A stretch of DNA of 64,000 bases from Crotophaga sulcirostris (lineage: Eukaryota; Chordata; Aves; Cuculiformes; Crotophagidae). The stretch is from the NCBI GenBank assembly GCA_013397455.1, contig VYZB01000026.1, forward strand, positions 1,914,533 through 1,978,532, given 5' to 3'. Below, in pieces: positions 35,525 to 48,385 of this stretch. The notes under the pieces are model-generated. The model had not been told where the DNA came from, did no database searches, and worked only from the letters and a program-made list of their open reading frames with translations. How positions within the stretch are numbered: position 1 is the first letter of the stretch; each line of letters opens with the position of its first letter. The translations under genes and the position numbers were made by a program.

Positions 35525-38500
35525 TATTCTTCATTTACAGAAGATATAACCTACACAGAAAGGCTTATCTCAAAAGTAATAAGGTTCCTTTAGCCTGTCA
35601 AACAAGTTTAGGACAATTTCAAATTAATTGTATTTACTATCATCTTTGCTGGGGTTTTCTGCTATCAGGAAGGAATGCTAGTTTAGTTAAGGCTAGTTTA
35701 GTTAATCTTCCACAAGATTTGCCAAATGCAGGGCATGTCACAAAACTATGTTTCTACTATCATTTTTATGACTGGGTCACATAAAGGCAACAACTAAATT
35801 ATCTGTTTTTCCAAGGATCTCTGACTGTCAGGAAATTTGTTTATGTGAGCCTTTGACACAGAAAGTCCTTGGGAGACAAGGGGAGGCAAATCCTTGAAGG
35901 GCTGAACCTTCCAGGTGGAGCTGATCTTCTCCTTTTTATTTACGTTATATCCAGTAGGCCTACTTTCACTTTAAAGTAAAAGCAACCAGAAGGAAGCCTT
36001 TACACTGGATCTGGTGAACTTCAGGTCCATCGTGTACTGGTTCAGTGTTAGAAGTTGCATAGTCCCTGCAATTAGTACAGTCGCAAGAGCAGTGACATAA
36101 ACTTAACACAAAATCATCTGTGTGAAATGCAGAAGGAGCCTAGTAACAACAAATATTGCTTGTAAAACTGTATTAAACACTGTCTGGGGAAAAAAAATGT
36201 ATATTTACTGAAGCCTATTCACTTTGCAGCTAAATTAAATTTAGGACTGGAAAAAATGGTTCTTATCAATTAAATTTTACCTTAATCTCTATGGACTTGA
36301 CAGAGAAAATAGGTATTAAATCCCAAAATAGGATTCTAAGTATGCACAAAGAACAATACAGGACAGGAAGACTCAAGAGCACAAGCAGCAGGCTTAGCTA
36401 GGTCATTAGAAAGAGATTTTTAGTGCAGAACAACGCTGTAAATGGTGGCAGTGGTTAGCTGAATACTGTGTCTTGTAGTTCACAGCAACACTGCTAATCA
36501 TATTATGTGATTTCTTGATACAGATGTTCCTTTCATCAACAGGGTAATAAGAAAGATAGAAGGACCTTTAATTAAATGGAAATGGAATTTGAAAGAGTGG
36601 GAATATGAAGGATAAAAAACTTTTTTCATTTGCTACACTAACATTAAAACCCCAAATGCATATTTAGAAGGCATAGTAATAATATCCCCATCAAAATATA
36701 TTCTTTTTTGGTAGGAAACTAGTGATTTCATTGAATGAACAATTTTGTGACATGCATCTGCTTTCCCTAATAGGAAAATCTTGATTTTCATGTGGGAGTT
36801 AAAAAAATGAAAACTTTCAAATCATCCATGTATTCGCGTTCTTAGTATTCAGTTACTTATTATGTGATGCCTAAAGCTTCCCACAAATATTTTATCTCTA
36901 TTTTATATGGAATATAAAAACCATTTTCCCCTAGTTCTGATATTTAGATATCCAGGGTGAATTTACTGACTATGATGAGAAGAAGGAGCCCGAGCCCTTT
37001 CCAGTAACACAGCCTGATGACAACTATGGCATCACAGTGACATGACAGGGGAGGAGAGGGGTGTCCTACAGGCTCTCACCTCCCTGCATTTCACTGCTGC
37101 CCCAAGCTCAGTGTTGAAGCAAACATTACCTGGTACTGATTTCCCAGCAGGGAAATTGCTTTGTCTCAACAATTTCATTGATGCAGGTTTAGGTTCTCAG
37201 ACTTGGATCACAAAAACTCCACATAAAATAAGTGGAGAAAAAAGTCACTAAGCAAACAGATGCCCATGAGGTAAATGACCCCGGAGCAGACTGCTTGTAA
37301 GCAGGAGATCCCACAGGCTGTGGTGGCAGTTGGAGGTTTGGTTTTGCAGTTCCTGTCTTCAAATAAGGCCCTTCTCTCTGCTTGCAGGCTCATGCTGCAA
37401 TCCCTCCCCTCCCACACGCCACAGTGTAAGGAGCAAGGTGTCACATAGATACTCATGACAGAGGAGAAAAAAAAAAGAAAAGAAAAGGAAAGGTGACAGT
37501 AGTCTCCATTGCAAGGGTACCTGGTATCTGCAGCAGCATCTTCAGCTGGACCAAGAGAGAAACCACAGGTCTCTGTTCTAATCACTTCTTATAATCCAGT
37601 TGGCCAGAGACCTGTGTGACCTGCCACGCACATACATAATCCATCTTAATTACATGCTAAATCCATAATCCATCTTGACTACATCTTCTGTGACAATTTC
37701 TGCAGGAAAGTTTATATTGAGAGTTTATAAATGTCTTACCTCTGTAAAATCTTATCAGTCCTAAAGCAGGAACATCTAGGGGAGTCTTTGGAGACACTCC
37801 ACTCCAGAATGTTAATCAGCACCTTTAAGTATACAAAGTGGACTAGACACTGAAGGACCTGACCTGGGGCACGTCTAGAAGAGAGCTCCTGTGTCAGTCA
37901 AATACCTAATTGTAACGTTTCAGTCAATCACCAAGCTTGAAGCTCTTACCTCAAATTGTCCATTATCTCAAATCAGTCCACTGTCTCGTCTGTGCAGGTG
38001 ACAAACTAGGAGGAACTGCTGGACCATTCAAGGAATTAATGTTTAAGTGCATTGGCTTTGCACAGCCCTGATCCCCAGCTATACCACATTATAATTATAA
38101 AACAAACAATTTTCATACATAGAACTCACTTTGCGGCTCTTGCCACAACCGTGTTCTGGATGGTACTAAGCTGGATTCCTGGAGAAAGTTTTTGTACCAT
38201 AAGGCAGACTCCTGTTTCTCCATGTGTCTGCTTTACTACAACTTAGCTGCTCAAAAGAGTTGTCATGCAACAGTGAACACAGCATGCTGCTCTGGGTCTC
38301 CTTTCTTTTTCAATAATAATCCAAAAGATGAGAAAGAGTATTCTGTTTTTCACCGATCAGCACATAACTTTATTCAAAGTGGGTCAGACCGTCATGCAAA
38401 TCTATGAGGATCAGCCCATCACTGTGGAAAGAAAAGCCTGGGGAACAGAAATACACCTAAGGATGACTTCATATTCCTTGAGGCTTTCATAGGGGCAGAG

Positions 38501-40922
38501 AAAAAGAAAAAGACGCAGTGTTTGTAGTTTTTGGGTACTGGTTTGCATAGTTTCTGAGCATTCTCCATTCAGTATCACTGATAGTCTAGAAATTAGGCCA
38601 GAAATCACACTGTTCCTGCTGTGATGGGAGTGACAGGTGCCTGCTTGGATGACAGCTGAAATGTTCTCTCTGTGCTGGCAGGGCAGAGCCCTGGGCTTTT
38701 CATCCTGAATACATTTTTTACCAAAGCAACAGATTTGGGTTTGGTTACATCTTTTATGAACACTTTTTCAATAAATTAATCAGAAGCTTCAGGGAATTTA
38801 AAGCTTTTAAAAACAGATCATTTCTTTTGCAATTCCCTTCTGAGAGCTTCAAAACTGGATTTCCTCCCATCCAATTTTTCATATTTCCATTTTTGCAAAA
38901 TTGAAGATTCTCTGAGCCAATGTAAAGACAGAACCTGTACTCTCCTTAATAAGGATTTGACTTGTAGCCACTATTCATGGGCCTACTCCATGCAACATCC
39001 CTGATTCAAAGGGCCATATCAAGGATTTTACAGCCAGCACAATCATACATGTGTGAACTAATATTCCTGCTGCTCATTAAAAAACTCCAGACACCATCAT
39101 GTCTCAAGTTGCCTCTCTAAGCTTGAACAAGGTGAATAATCAGCAGAGCTCATGCAGTGCCTTCTGAGATGCTCTGCACCTGGGCAGCTGTGTAGCTTTC
39201 TGAAGTCTTCTTTGGGCCAGTTTGGCTGTTCCTAATGGATACAATGAATTGCATCCACTGCTTTGAAGATTCTTGCTATTGTTTGGGAAGCCACTTGAGA
39301 CTTAATAACTTTCTTATGTTCAGAAAGAAAGAGCACTGAGATCACCAATAAGCTCATGCTATGGAGGACATCAATAGGCTGAATGAGGGACACAGAGGGT
39401 TCAGGCAGAGCCTGGAATTTCAGCTAGGAGTATACCCTCTGCTATACTAAAACAGGTGGAACAGGTATATGGAGTTTGTTTGAAGTGTTTTCCTTGTCAG
39501 CCAGTGTGGCAGTAACCTTCTGTGAGGAGAGACCCAAAGGAGATAACAGAAGTCCTTGCAACCTCACAATAGCAGCCTGCACATTATATACTGCACCACT
39601 TCAAAGGATTCTCCATAAAACAGGTGCACAAAAAGGAGGTTATTTGTGGTCTTTTGGGTCTTTTGCTGTTCGCACAGTAAAAAATGAAGGCAAAGGAGAC
39701 ACAGGGGCACAGTCATAGCTCATAACTTTTTACAACAAATACACAAACGTACCATTCTTAACTATATATTTTCAATCTCTCTTGTCTGATTTCTGATTAT
39801 TCCTATAATAAATAGTGCCATGAACACCATTAGAGGTGTTACAAGCATTTTGAAGCTCTATTGCTGAGATACCTGATATGGACACAAAGGAGAGGTCAAT
39901 ATTTCTTCAGTGTGATCTTGATTCAGGCAAGTGTCTAGGTAAAGTCCTCACAGTATGGCATAGGGTTTAAGAGCTCAAAAATCTCTGTTAATATTAATGA
40001 AAGCATAAGAGACCTTGTAGCTATGTTGAAAACAATTGTGATACTGGAAAAGTGTTTGAACTGAAGACAATATTGTAAGGGAGAATTGAAAAATGAGCCT
40101 GCTGCTTCTGAGCAATGTCTAGTCTCCTGGTGCTCGGGCTACCTTGGCAACTTTGACGTCTGACTGTTTAAAGTTTGCTTTTTCTTTCCCATTTAAAAAA
40201 AGAACTTTTTTTTTCCTAACTAACACAAGACCCCAGTAGTCTTTAGCAGGAAATCTCTCAAGACTCAAAGCTGAAAAGGGTAATCGTGGCAAAGGTTTTC
40301 CTTTTGTAATCCCTTGACCAGAGATGAACTTTGCATTTGTCAAGAATATATACTATAACTAAAAGCATGCGTATGCAGTAGGGAAAGAGAAAAGGAGAGT
40401 CCAATGGGTGTGCGTATGACAGCAGATCTGTGGTTTTTCAGTCTGGCAGCCCATGGAAAATTTCTAAGGGATCTGCAGAGGGTAACTAAGAAATGAAAGG
40501 CTTTTGTCAGTAGGTTAGAATATGATATACGGAGGTCTACACTTCTACAGAAAAAATATCTTCAGAGTTCAAAACTAAAAGACATTGAAAACCACAAAAG
40601 TGGAGAAATATATGAAAGAGAGATGGAATGCATGATAATGTAAGTTATAAAACTGTTAACATCCAGAAGTCTTAAAGAGAAACTAGTGCTTGTACACGCT
40701 TCCTGAAAGATGGTTTCCAATTTGAGAACTCATAAGCTAAGAAAAAAATGGGGTAACAACTTATAGACTTATCCAAACCTTGTGTTTTACTGGCACTTTA
40801 TGTCAACAGTTAATATATAAATAAGCTAAAATATAGACAGTCAAGTGGTCTATATCTGCAATTAAGGGGATACACTCAGAGACAAACAAAATTTTGAATT
40901 CATCTTGAAGGAAAAACAGGCA
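35525..40922. other. Non-coding stretch, no gene recognised
   Basis: No gene. Minor repeats are a 15-base tandem duplication (gctagtttagttaa units, about 35680-35709) and a spaced 21-base duplication (37635-37655 and 37664-37684). A frame of 125 codons (37208-37585, minus) overlaps an A/G-rich run and shows no domain. Several donor-like AGGTAAGA sites on the minus strand (about 37733 and 37948) lack open exons behind them. Confidence 0.5.
37635..37684 (+). repeat. Spaced direct repeat, 21-base units
   Basis: 'cataatccatctt..ttacat' at 37635-37655 and 'cataatccatctt..ctacat' at 37664-37684 agree at 19 of 21 positions, 29 bases apart. This is a small local duplication. Confidence 0.75.
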
Positions 40923-40954
40923 TGTCAGCATTTTTTTTGTGCTGCATGCTGACA
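40923..40954. repeat. Inverted repeat, 8-bp arms
   Basis: TGTCAGCA (40923-40930) pairs exactly with TGCTGACA (40947-40954) around a 16-base loop that begins with eight T's. Seven A's follow the right arm. Confidence 0.7.
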
Positions 40955-43900
40955 AAAAAATTTGAATCAAGAATATTTTTATACAATTTTTTTTCTTTTT
41001 ATCATTATCATCTGAAATAACATATTTGGACTGAAGTTCAGCTGAACAGCTTCACTATAAACTGCTGATATTGTCTCACATGCTTTGTTTGGAATTAGTT
41101 TAGTACACCCATGGGACTTTTCCATTACAGCACATGACTGCAGAGGCAATATATCTCAGGAGAGTGATGTCCATGTTCCCTTTCACAAGTTGGATTGTTT
41201 TATCATCTGTTATGATGCACCAGAGTCGGATGATTTCTACCCTGAAACACAGAGCATACTTGAAAATAATTCCATTTTGTCTTGTGAAAGAAGGAAACCA
41301 TCCTTTGGAGACTTCTAGATCATGATAGCTTCTCAAACTGCCATCTTATAGACCAATGTACAAAGTGGAAACACAGTACAACAATTTGGTAAACAGAGCA
41401 AGTTAAATCTTCTGAGACAACGTTACAGAATAAAACACTTTTACCTAGGCTGAAACAATTCAAACTAAAACAATCCTACTAGACTCTAGCCAGGGAAAGA
41501 GAATTTGTTTTCTAAAACAGATATTTTTTCAAAAGCATAACATTTTGACAAGGTATAAACAGTAATTTTCATCTAAAACTGGTTGCCATCACTTTTACCT
41601 GCAAATTCTAACAGATAGAAAAAAATCAGTCATGATTCACAGCTTAAATTTTCTTTTGCCATCAATTTATATGCATGAAAAACTTGTGTGAGTGAGAATG
41701 AATTTATACTATGTCTTTAAAAGGTATCAGCAACTGCCATTTACCACAGCATTGTATAAATACTGTTAGTTCACCTACAGAGGAGGGAATTATGTTTCTT
41801 TATGGAAGAAGGTACCTGGTGGCAGCAGTAGCTGATAGCCAAGACAAGCAAGAGTGAACCTCAGCATAGCTAATACGTGTGAGCTGAGAGCCTGCTCCCA
41901 AAAGCTTCAGGACAGTGTTTGCAAGGACATATGTCTTTATGAGACAGGAGCTACAAAAAAAGCCAACAGTGAAAAAAAGAAACACTTTTGTGTGGGTGGC
42001 CCTGGGGGGAGGCAAAGTCAAAGGCACTTGAGGTATTGGATTTTTAAACTGTGTTCAAAAGCTGCCTCTAGTTGCTCCTGCCAGGTTCAGAGAGGCATAA
42101 CTTTGCAGATATTCATTGTAAATAAGTAGGACAGCAACAAAAAACCCATCTGATTCCTGCCATCAATTTCTCCTCTTAATGGAAACAACCTGGCTGGGCC
42201 CCAAATGCTAACTGCTTGGGTCAGGGGGACAACAGCATAAATGTTTGCAATAAAGGACTTCCAGGCTCTGAACACATTTGTTTAATCAAAAAGATTTGTG
42301 TAGTGATCAAAGAAATTACTCTAGCAAAAGCCACATAGTTTGTAGGGAGGAAGCAAGAGATCCAGGCCTAGCAGGAGATCCATCTTTAAAGCCCATTGCT
42401 GTAAATCCCACTGCTTTCAGCAGAAATTAGAGGTGAACTTAACAGTCAAGATCTACCACACTTAATAGGACAACCTTGCACAAATACTTTCTGACCAAGT
42501 CTGAAAACACATTTGCACAAAAAAGTCAGGAAAGAGTTATGGACAATTAATCACATTCGTAAAATCAAGATAACAGACAACAAGCTAAAACATGAAGAGA
42601 GGTGAAGTTCTCTGATAAATGATTATTTCTTTTACAAATTGCCAGTCTATTGCTGATTTACGGACAGACAGGTATGGAACTTACAGTGATCTCTGACAGA
42701 TGGGAAGAGTGAATTCTCTGTGGTATGAATATTAATCACAACATTTTTTTGCTTCTCTCTACTTCTACTTTCTGCTCATATTTACTGGAGCGGTTAAATG
42801 TAATTTAAATATGAAAAAACATCCACCTAGATTGATATCCATGCTACAGTTAATTACAATATGTTCTTTTTTTACCACTCATAGTATTCACTCTGGACAT
42901 GCTGTATCTGTATATTTCAATCAGGTTGCTGCTGACTTTTTGCTTGGCCAGAAAACCACTACAGAATTAGAGGAGATGCTGTACCATAAAGGAAGAACAT
43001 CTGGATAAAAAAGGCTCTGGCATATATGTTTGAAACCCAATTATTTTTCTACTGTGTGGGAAAAACTACACATCTCCATTTATTAAGAAAGAATGCCACA
43101 AGTCAGCTACATCAACAGAAAACTTCATGCAAAGTTCTTTTTCTTCTATGCACACACACTTTTATGTTAGCTTACACAGGTTCTCTGAACAAACACAGTC
43201 CACTAATAAAGCTCCCACTTCCAAGCAATACTGCATTCAAATAATATTTGTAAAAGGACCTGAGGGATTGGGAAACCAAACACTGAAGATGTCAAAGTCT
43301 GTCACTTCAGAAAGGTTCTGGCTAAATTTTCCAAACAACAAAGTGTCACAGGCACCCAAACAGTGCTGGCTGTGAATGGGACTTGGGCTCCTTTGAAATA
43401 TTGAGCTTCCTGCACTCTCACTAAACAGAGAGTCTTTTCACCACATCAGAGAGAATACAGGAGAAGTACAGGAGGGAATCAAGACTGGAATTTAAATTTC
43501 TGGCACTGTAAATATTTTTTTTAATTAATAGTGCTTAATACTGCTTAATAGTGGGGACTGATAATAAAAGATATTCTGATGGGAGCGCTGCAAAGAATGG
43601 ATTTACCTTACTATTTCCCATCCTCTGAATATCAGCGCATATTCTTGCCGTTCTTTTTGCTATTTTCCAAAAAATGCCACGCAGGGAGACCTGAAAGAAT
43701 CATCAAGTGGAATGATTAATGTCACAACTGGGTTTTTGGTCTGCATATGATGCATAGGGACAGCTTTATCATGAGGAATTATATCACAATCCTATGGCTA
43801 GTGGTATCCAGGCTGTCGAATGTGAATCGCATCCACTGCAGAAATATTGACTTTAACTGATGTTCTGCATTTTGAATGTCTTTCAAAACTGTGTCCTTTT

Positions 43901-44400
43901 GGAATTGGAAGGGACTTGGTGTGATTTCCTAATTTACATGGCAAAGAGGTTTTGTTCATCTATGGTGTCAAAGGTAATTGTTGGGCTAATGAGATTTTAT
44001 ATCAGACATTTATCCAGCTAAATAAACAGACCAGATTCAGCTTGTAAGAACGGCCAAGGGATTAATTTGAAATGTGAAAATGAAGGAATGGAATCTGTGA
44101 AAGTATTTCTTGCTGCAATGTGCAAGCAAACGCCACAATCAAAAAAGCCAGAAGCTTCTCTATTATGTGTTGTCAAACATAGAACTTAAGCCAGGCTGAA
44201 TCCTGTAGGTATACCAAACAGCTTCCAACCAATTCAAACTAATGCAGTAATTGATAAAAACAGCTGATTGTCATCTTTGATGCGGATCAGCACAGACAGC
44301 AGAGAAGATGCTTTCCTAGGAGCCTTCACATGTGCAAAGAACAAGGAAACACGTTTTGAATTCCCAGTATGTGCTCCTGCCCAGTGCAGGCAGGTGAGCA
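40955..44400. other. Non-coding stretch, no gene recognised
   Basis: No gene or clear transposon. Frames of up to 91 codons occur on both strands over the same bases, as expected by chance. The pair of frames at 41085-41336, on opposite strands, has no domain either way. Confidence 0.5.
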
Positions 44401-44449
44401 GGAGGTGAATGCAGAAGCGTCTGCCCTACACTTTGCCTGTCACAGCCCA

Positions 44450-44818
44450 ATTCATTCTAATGTTAACTTGCTCTCCTTCTGCTCTCTATTTCACCCCACA
44501 TGGTGCATCCTCAACCCTTCTCCTCTTTGCCACACCAGTTTCCATTCAGGCTCCTCACTACAATCCTAGCCATCAGTCATCAGCCATCTCCGCTTCTCAA
44601 ATCCCTACTCTTTCTCCTGCTCCAAACTCCTTACCTGCTCAGTCCTAGGTCCTTTCCAACTTAGATCCTTGTCCAAAACATCCCTCCAGTGCACCAGAGA
44701 CCTGCCCCTTGCCCTCTAATTCCAATCCATTCTTTGGGTTTTTTGGTTTTTTTCTCCATGGGTCCCTTGCCCAGGCCCAGTAATTCTGCCCCTTCTGTGC
44801 CCACTCTCCATATTACAG
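44450..44818. other. Strand-asymmetric C/T-rich segment
   Basis: The + strand is strongly C- and T-rich and poor in G over about 370 bases, for example 'ccctactctttctcctgctcc' and 'tctgccccttctgtgccc'. It ends in a good 3' splice-site-like tract 'ccactctccatattacag' at 44818. It may be a worn repeat or the pyrimidine-rich lead-in to an exon. Confidence 0.45.
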
Positions 44819-44945
44819 TCCAGGTCCACTGGAAGCTGCTGCCATGAGGGCTGCTAATGCACAGGGCATTAGGAAGAGTACTAGAGAGACATGTTCTCTG
44901 TTTTGATGTATGGTAACACGCTGTCCCCAAGCACTACATTTACAG
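44819..44945 (+). other. Candidate 127-nt exon bounded by strong splice signals
   Basis: The acceptor tract ends in TTACAG at 44818, and the donor TACAG|GTAAGT at 44946 matches the vertebrate consensus almost perfectly. All three frames contain a stop. The longest open one (frame 2) runs 28 codons to a TGA near 44906. So if it is transcribed it fits a long non-coding RNA exon, an untranslated exon or a poison exon better than a coding exon. No gene of this kind can be named from the sequence. Confidence 0.3.
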
Positions 44946-46980
44946 GTAAGTCTTGCAAAGTCTTATTACAGGAAGCATCAGATATTCTTAGTAAAATAAA
45001 AATAAGAAACAAAAATAAACTGGGCATCCCATCTCCATTACTGAAATATTTCCCCCTTGCTGGAATGCTTTAGAGTCCTGCTGCTTAGAAAGAAGAGGTT
45101 TATGCAAATAAGACCCTTTTGCAAAATTATCTGGACATAAACTGCCATCTTAAGTTTACTCACTGGAGCCTGGGGAGAGAACTACTAATGCAAGAGGCAT
45201 TCTTTTCAAGAAAAACAGTCAAGCAGGGAAAATCCACCAGAGATTCTATGAAAGTATCAGAGGTTTTCCTGAAGAGGAGTAGAAGTGGATTTAAAGGCTG
45301 AAGAGGAAGAATGTATTATACTGAGCCATGAACACTGGGGAAAATGAAAGGACACTCAGTATATCTGAACCCTCAATAAATTTTAATCTACTGTTCACAC
45401 AAGAGACACCAGGAAGGAAGTTGAGAAAAGCATCGAGGGGACAGCATGAAAGAAAAAATGCTTGCCCTTGGCATGACAGCAGGATTCTTCCTTTCTCAGA
45501 AGCTACATTACCAGCTCCCTTTAAATTCTCCCTCTCTCCTTCCCAGTAAAAAAAGTTTGATTTGCATAATCTTTTCTGAGGGGGTGCAATGGATCCTGCA
45601 TCTCCCTTCTGGTTCTTAAGGGATCATTATTTTATTTCTCCTTTATAGAGCTTTCTTCCTTAAAAGGATTTTTACCCCAAGCCCAGCAATACCATAAGCT
45701 CAGAAAAATCAGAGCCAAGGCAACATGTTGAAGACATCACTATATGCCACGTTACGGAAATCTACATTTAGAGGATGCCCAGAAATGTAGCTCTGCTTAG
45801 GGAGATGCTGTAAAAAAAACATGCTGTGACATTTTGATGTTGGTGGTCTCAGTTTAGTCTAAGGTTATAATTAATATGACTATCTATCATTCCTGTGCCC
45901 ATATAGGGATCGTTGGCTAAACAGAGACGTTTTGATAGGAGCAGTGACTCAGAATAATTTTGATTTCCACTTGTGGGATGAATCATGGCCCCATTGCCCC
46001 TGCCAGTGGAAGATGTAGCTTCCATTTGATAGTCAGTCATTCCAATGCAAAATAAGTATTCTTCCTATTCCTCCATTATGGGATAATCTTTGCTTGTGTG
46101 GGAGTATATATTTCTTTAGGGAATGAAACAGTATAATCCCTGTTAGTTTCCACGTGAACCTTCCTGATTTCTCATGCTATGCCAGAGAACATTTGCATAA
46201 GTATAACAAGTGATGCAACAGAAAGTTTAAGACAAAAAATGCATGCTGTGTTTCTCAGTTCATCAAAGGCCATATCCTTCAGCTGGGATAAATCTCATGA
46301 TGCATTTCCTCAAGAGCTCAGAATGCAGAACAATAGAAAATTAGCAAGGTATCTTTCCCCAGATGACAGGTGAAGTTACATTCCACAAATTAGTATTTCC
46401 TTTTCAAACTCGTACATTAAATATGGAAGCATGCTACGTAATAAACAGGGGAGACAGTGTGGCTGAGCTACGAACACTGAGAGAGCATTTGTACAGTAAA
46501 CTTAATGCTGCATGAACTAATGCTTTCTGCATTTGTTTTGAAAACTGCTTGTATTTGGTCCTTTCGCCCTTGTTTGGTGAGATTGACAATCTGTGCTCAG
46601 AAAGGATCCAGAACCACAACCCTGCCAAAGGTCGGCAGTGAGAGAGAACGGAGCATGTGGATGCCGGCAGTGCACACTGGGCTGTGATCGCTGTCCAGGA
46701 ATTTCCTAATCTGTGATTACAAGTCAAAGCCTGCCATACTGCATTACAATACCCTCTGCAGTCTTCCAGAAAGTCTGCATCCCCCAGCATATCTACACTA
46801 GAAAGAGTCAATCCCACCCTGAAGAAAGACAGAAGGAACTTCTGGGAGAAACTGATGCACAGAGGGTGAAATGACCTGTAAAGGTGCAACAGATAAGCAG
46901 TCTGACTTCAAAGCTGAATCTTGTAAATTTAGGCATGGCACTGTGTCCAGGACCACGTTTCTCTGTTGTGCTTGTGCTAC
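44946..46980. other. Non-coding stretch, no gene recognised
   Basis: No gene called. A 151-codon frame on the minus strand (46434-46889) covers a patch with several CpGs (about 46560-46700). Its product is Ser/Leu/Cys-rich with no recognised domain, and the frame is within chance length. Confidence 0.45.
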
Positions 46981-47068
46981 CACAGTATCACAGTATCACC
47001 AGGTTGGAAAGGACCTCTGAGATCATCAAGTCCAACCTATAAGCCAACACTAACACCATCCCATCACC
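46981..47068 (-). mobile_element. Short CR1 3' tail of the 'cacagtatcac' subfamily
   Basis: 'cacagtatcacagtatcacc' followed by 'aggttggaaaggacctctg', 'gatcatcaagtccaacctat' and 'aagccaacactaacacca'. It shares the same tail type and body as the copy at 63374, so both belong to one subfamily. It stops after about 88 bases. Confidence 0.9.
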
Positions 47069-48385
47069 AGATCCTGCTCAAAAGTTCACTGAAAATGAAT
47101 AAAAAGACAACTATTGACTTAGTGGTCTTAGGACTTCATTCTCTAGCTCCAGGAATAAGCATCCCATTTTATTCAAAAATATCTACAAAAGGTAGCAAAA
47201 ATACCCTATTAGTTTTATACCCATTAACTTCTCATAACATGCTTGATTAATTTCTGTGTATCTGGAGAACGTTGCCATTAATGAAGCTGACACCCTCTCA
47301 CTCGGATCTGAGTGCTATGGATCTACTGGGGAACCAGCTGGGGGCTGAACGGAGACTTGTGCCTTGCTAATATTTATTAACTGTGTTAGTAAATGTGTTT
47401 CTGAAAGCAGAAAAATAATATTAGTGTGTTTTCACCTTTTCACCATTCCCTCCTTGCATTTCCCTCCCCGGCATATTTTGTGGAGGAAATGTACTGCTCA
47501 CAGATTCGGCTGCCTTTCATTGCAGAGATGACCAAATCCCCTGTATCAGCTATTAAACTTGAAGCCATGAAAACAAGCTCAGAGGTTTCTCTGTTCTTTC
47601 AGGCAAGAGAAAGTTCACGTCCACAGGTTTGCTGCAGAGAAGCTCAGCAAATTCATTAATACTCCAAAAGTAGGTAATCAATCCCTTCAGGTCAAAGATG
47701 AGAGGTAATGGTATCAAGGCTTAAAGAGCAACCCTTCAGCAGTTCATATGTTATTGGCTTTGGATTATGGCAATTCCTCTCTGAAGCTGAAGGACAGGCT
47801 TTTGTGTGTTCTCTCACCATTTCACATAATCCTTGACTGTGGTAGAGCTTTTTTTGGTGGTTTGTTTTTTTTCTTAAAGGGAAAAGCTTCATAAAATGCA
47901 AAGAGGCAGAAAAATATTCCTCTTTGAAGGAAATGGCATATCCTGCTACAAAAGAAACACCTAACCTCTAATGGACATGCAATACATGTAAATGTCTGCA
48001 TAAAATAGCAGTGTATGTTCAGATTAGAAATGCCATGAAAGGTAAAGGACAGTGCAAAGTGCTTTAAGCCTTTTTTCTGTACCTGAAGGTCTGTGGCTAT
48101 CTTATTCCCAGGAAGCACAACATGTTTACACTTGGAAGCCTGAAGAATGGGTAAATTGTGACGGAAACTTCATTTCATTCAGGCTGCTGTTAGTATCTGC
48201 AATACCTCTCCATCCTCAGCTGTATCCATCAGCTATAAGCACCCCACAAAAACAAATACTTGCAAATTAAGTAAGATAGCCATTCTTTATATACACTGTT
48301 TTTGGTAAAGAGGATGTTTCATGCTGTGCACTGCTAGTAGATGCTATTTATTTTCAGTACTACCTGCATTCTCAGTTAACAATGG
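47069..48385. other. Non-coding stretch, no gene recognised
   Basis: Nothing recognised. Frames of up to 98 codons, without domains. Confidence 0.5.

Noticed and set aside
37208..37585. 125-codon minus-strand frame with a hydrophobic Ser/Phe run
   Set aside because: The hydrophobic run is the translation of an A/G-rich simple stretch read in reverse. No family signature.
37941..37990. Minus-strand exon with CCTGCACAG acceptor and GAG|GTAAGA donor
   Set aside because: The 39-base segment has stops in all three frames, and the acceptor tract is weak.
43905..43935. 'ggaattggaagggacttgg' as a CR1 tail
   Set aside because: Neither the octamer tail nor the 'gtccaacc' block follows at the expected distance.
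46434..46889. 151-codon minus-strand frame as a protein gene
   Set aside because: Length is within chance expectation for 64 kb, and there is no domain, conserved motif or promoter context.
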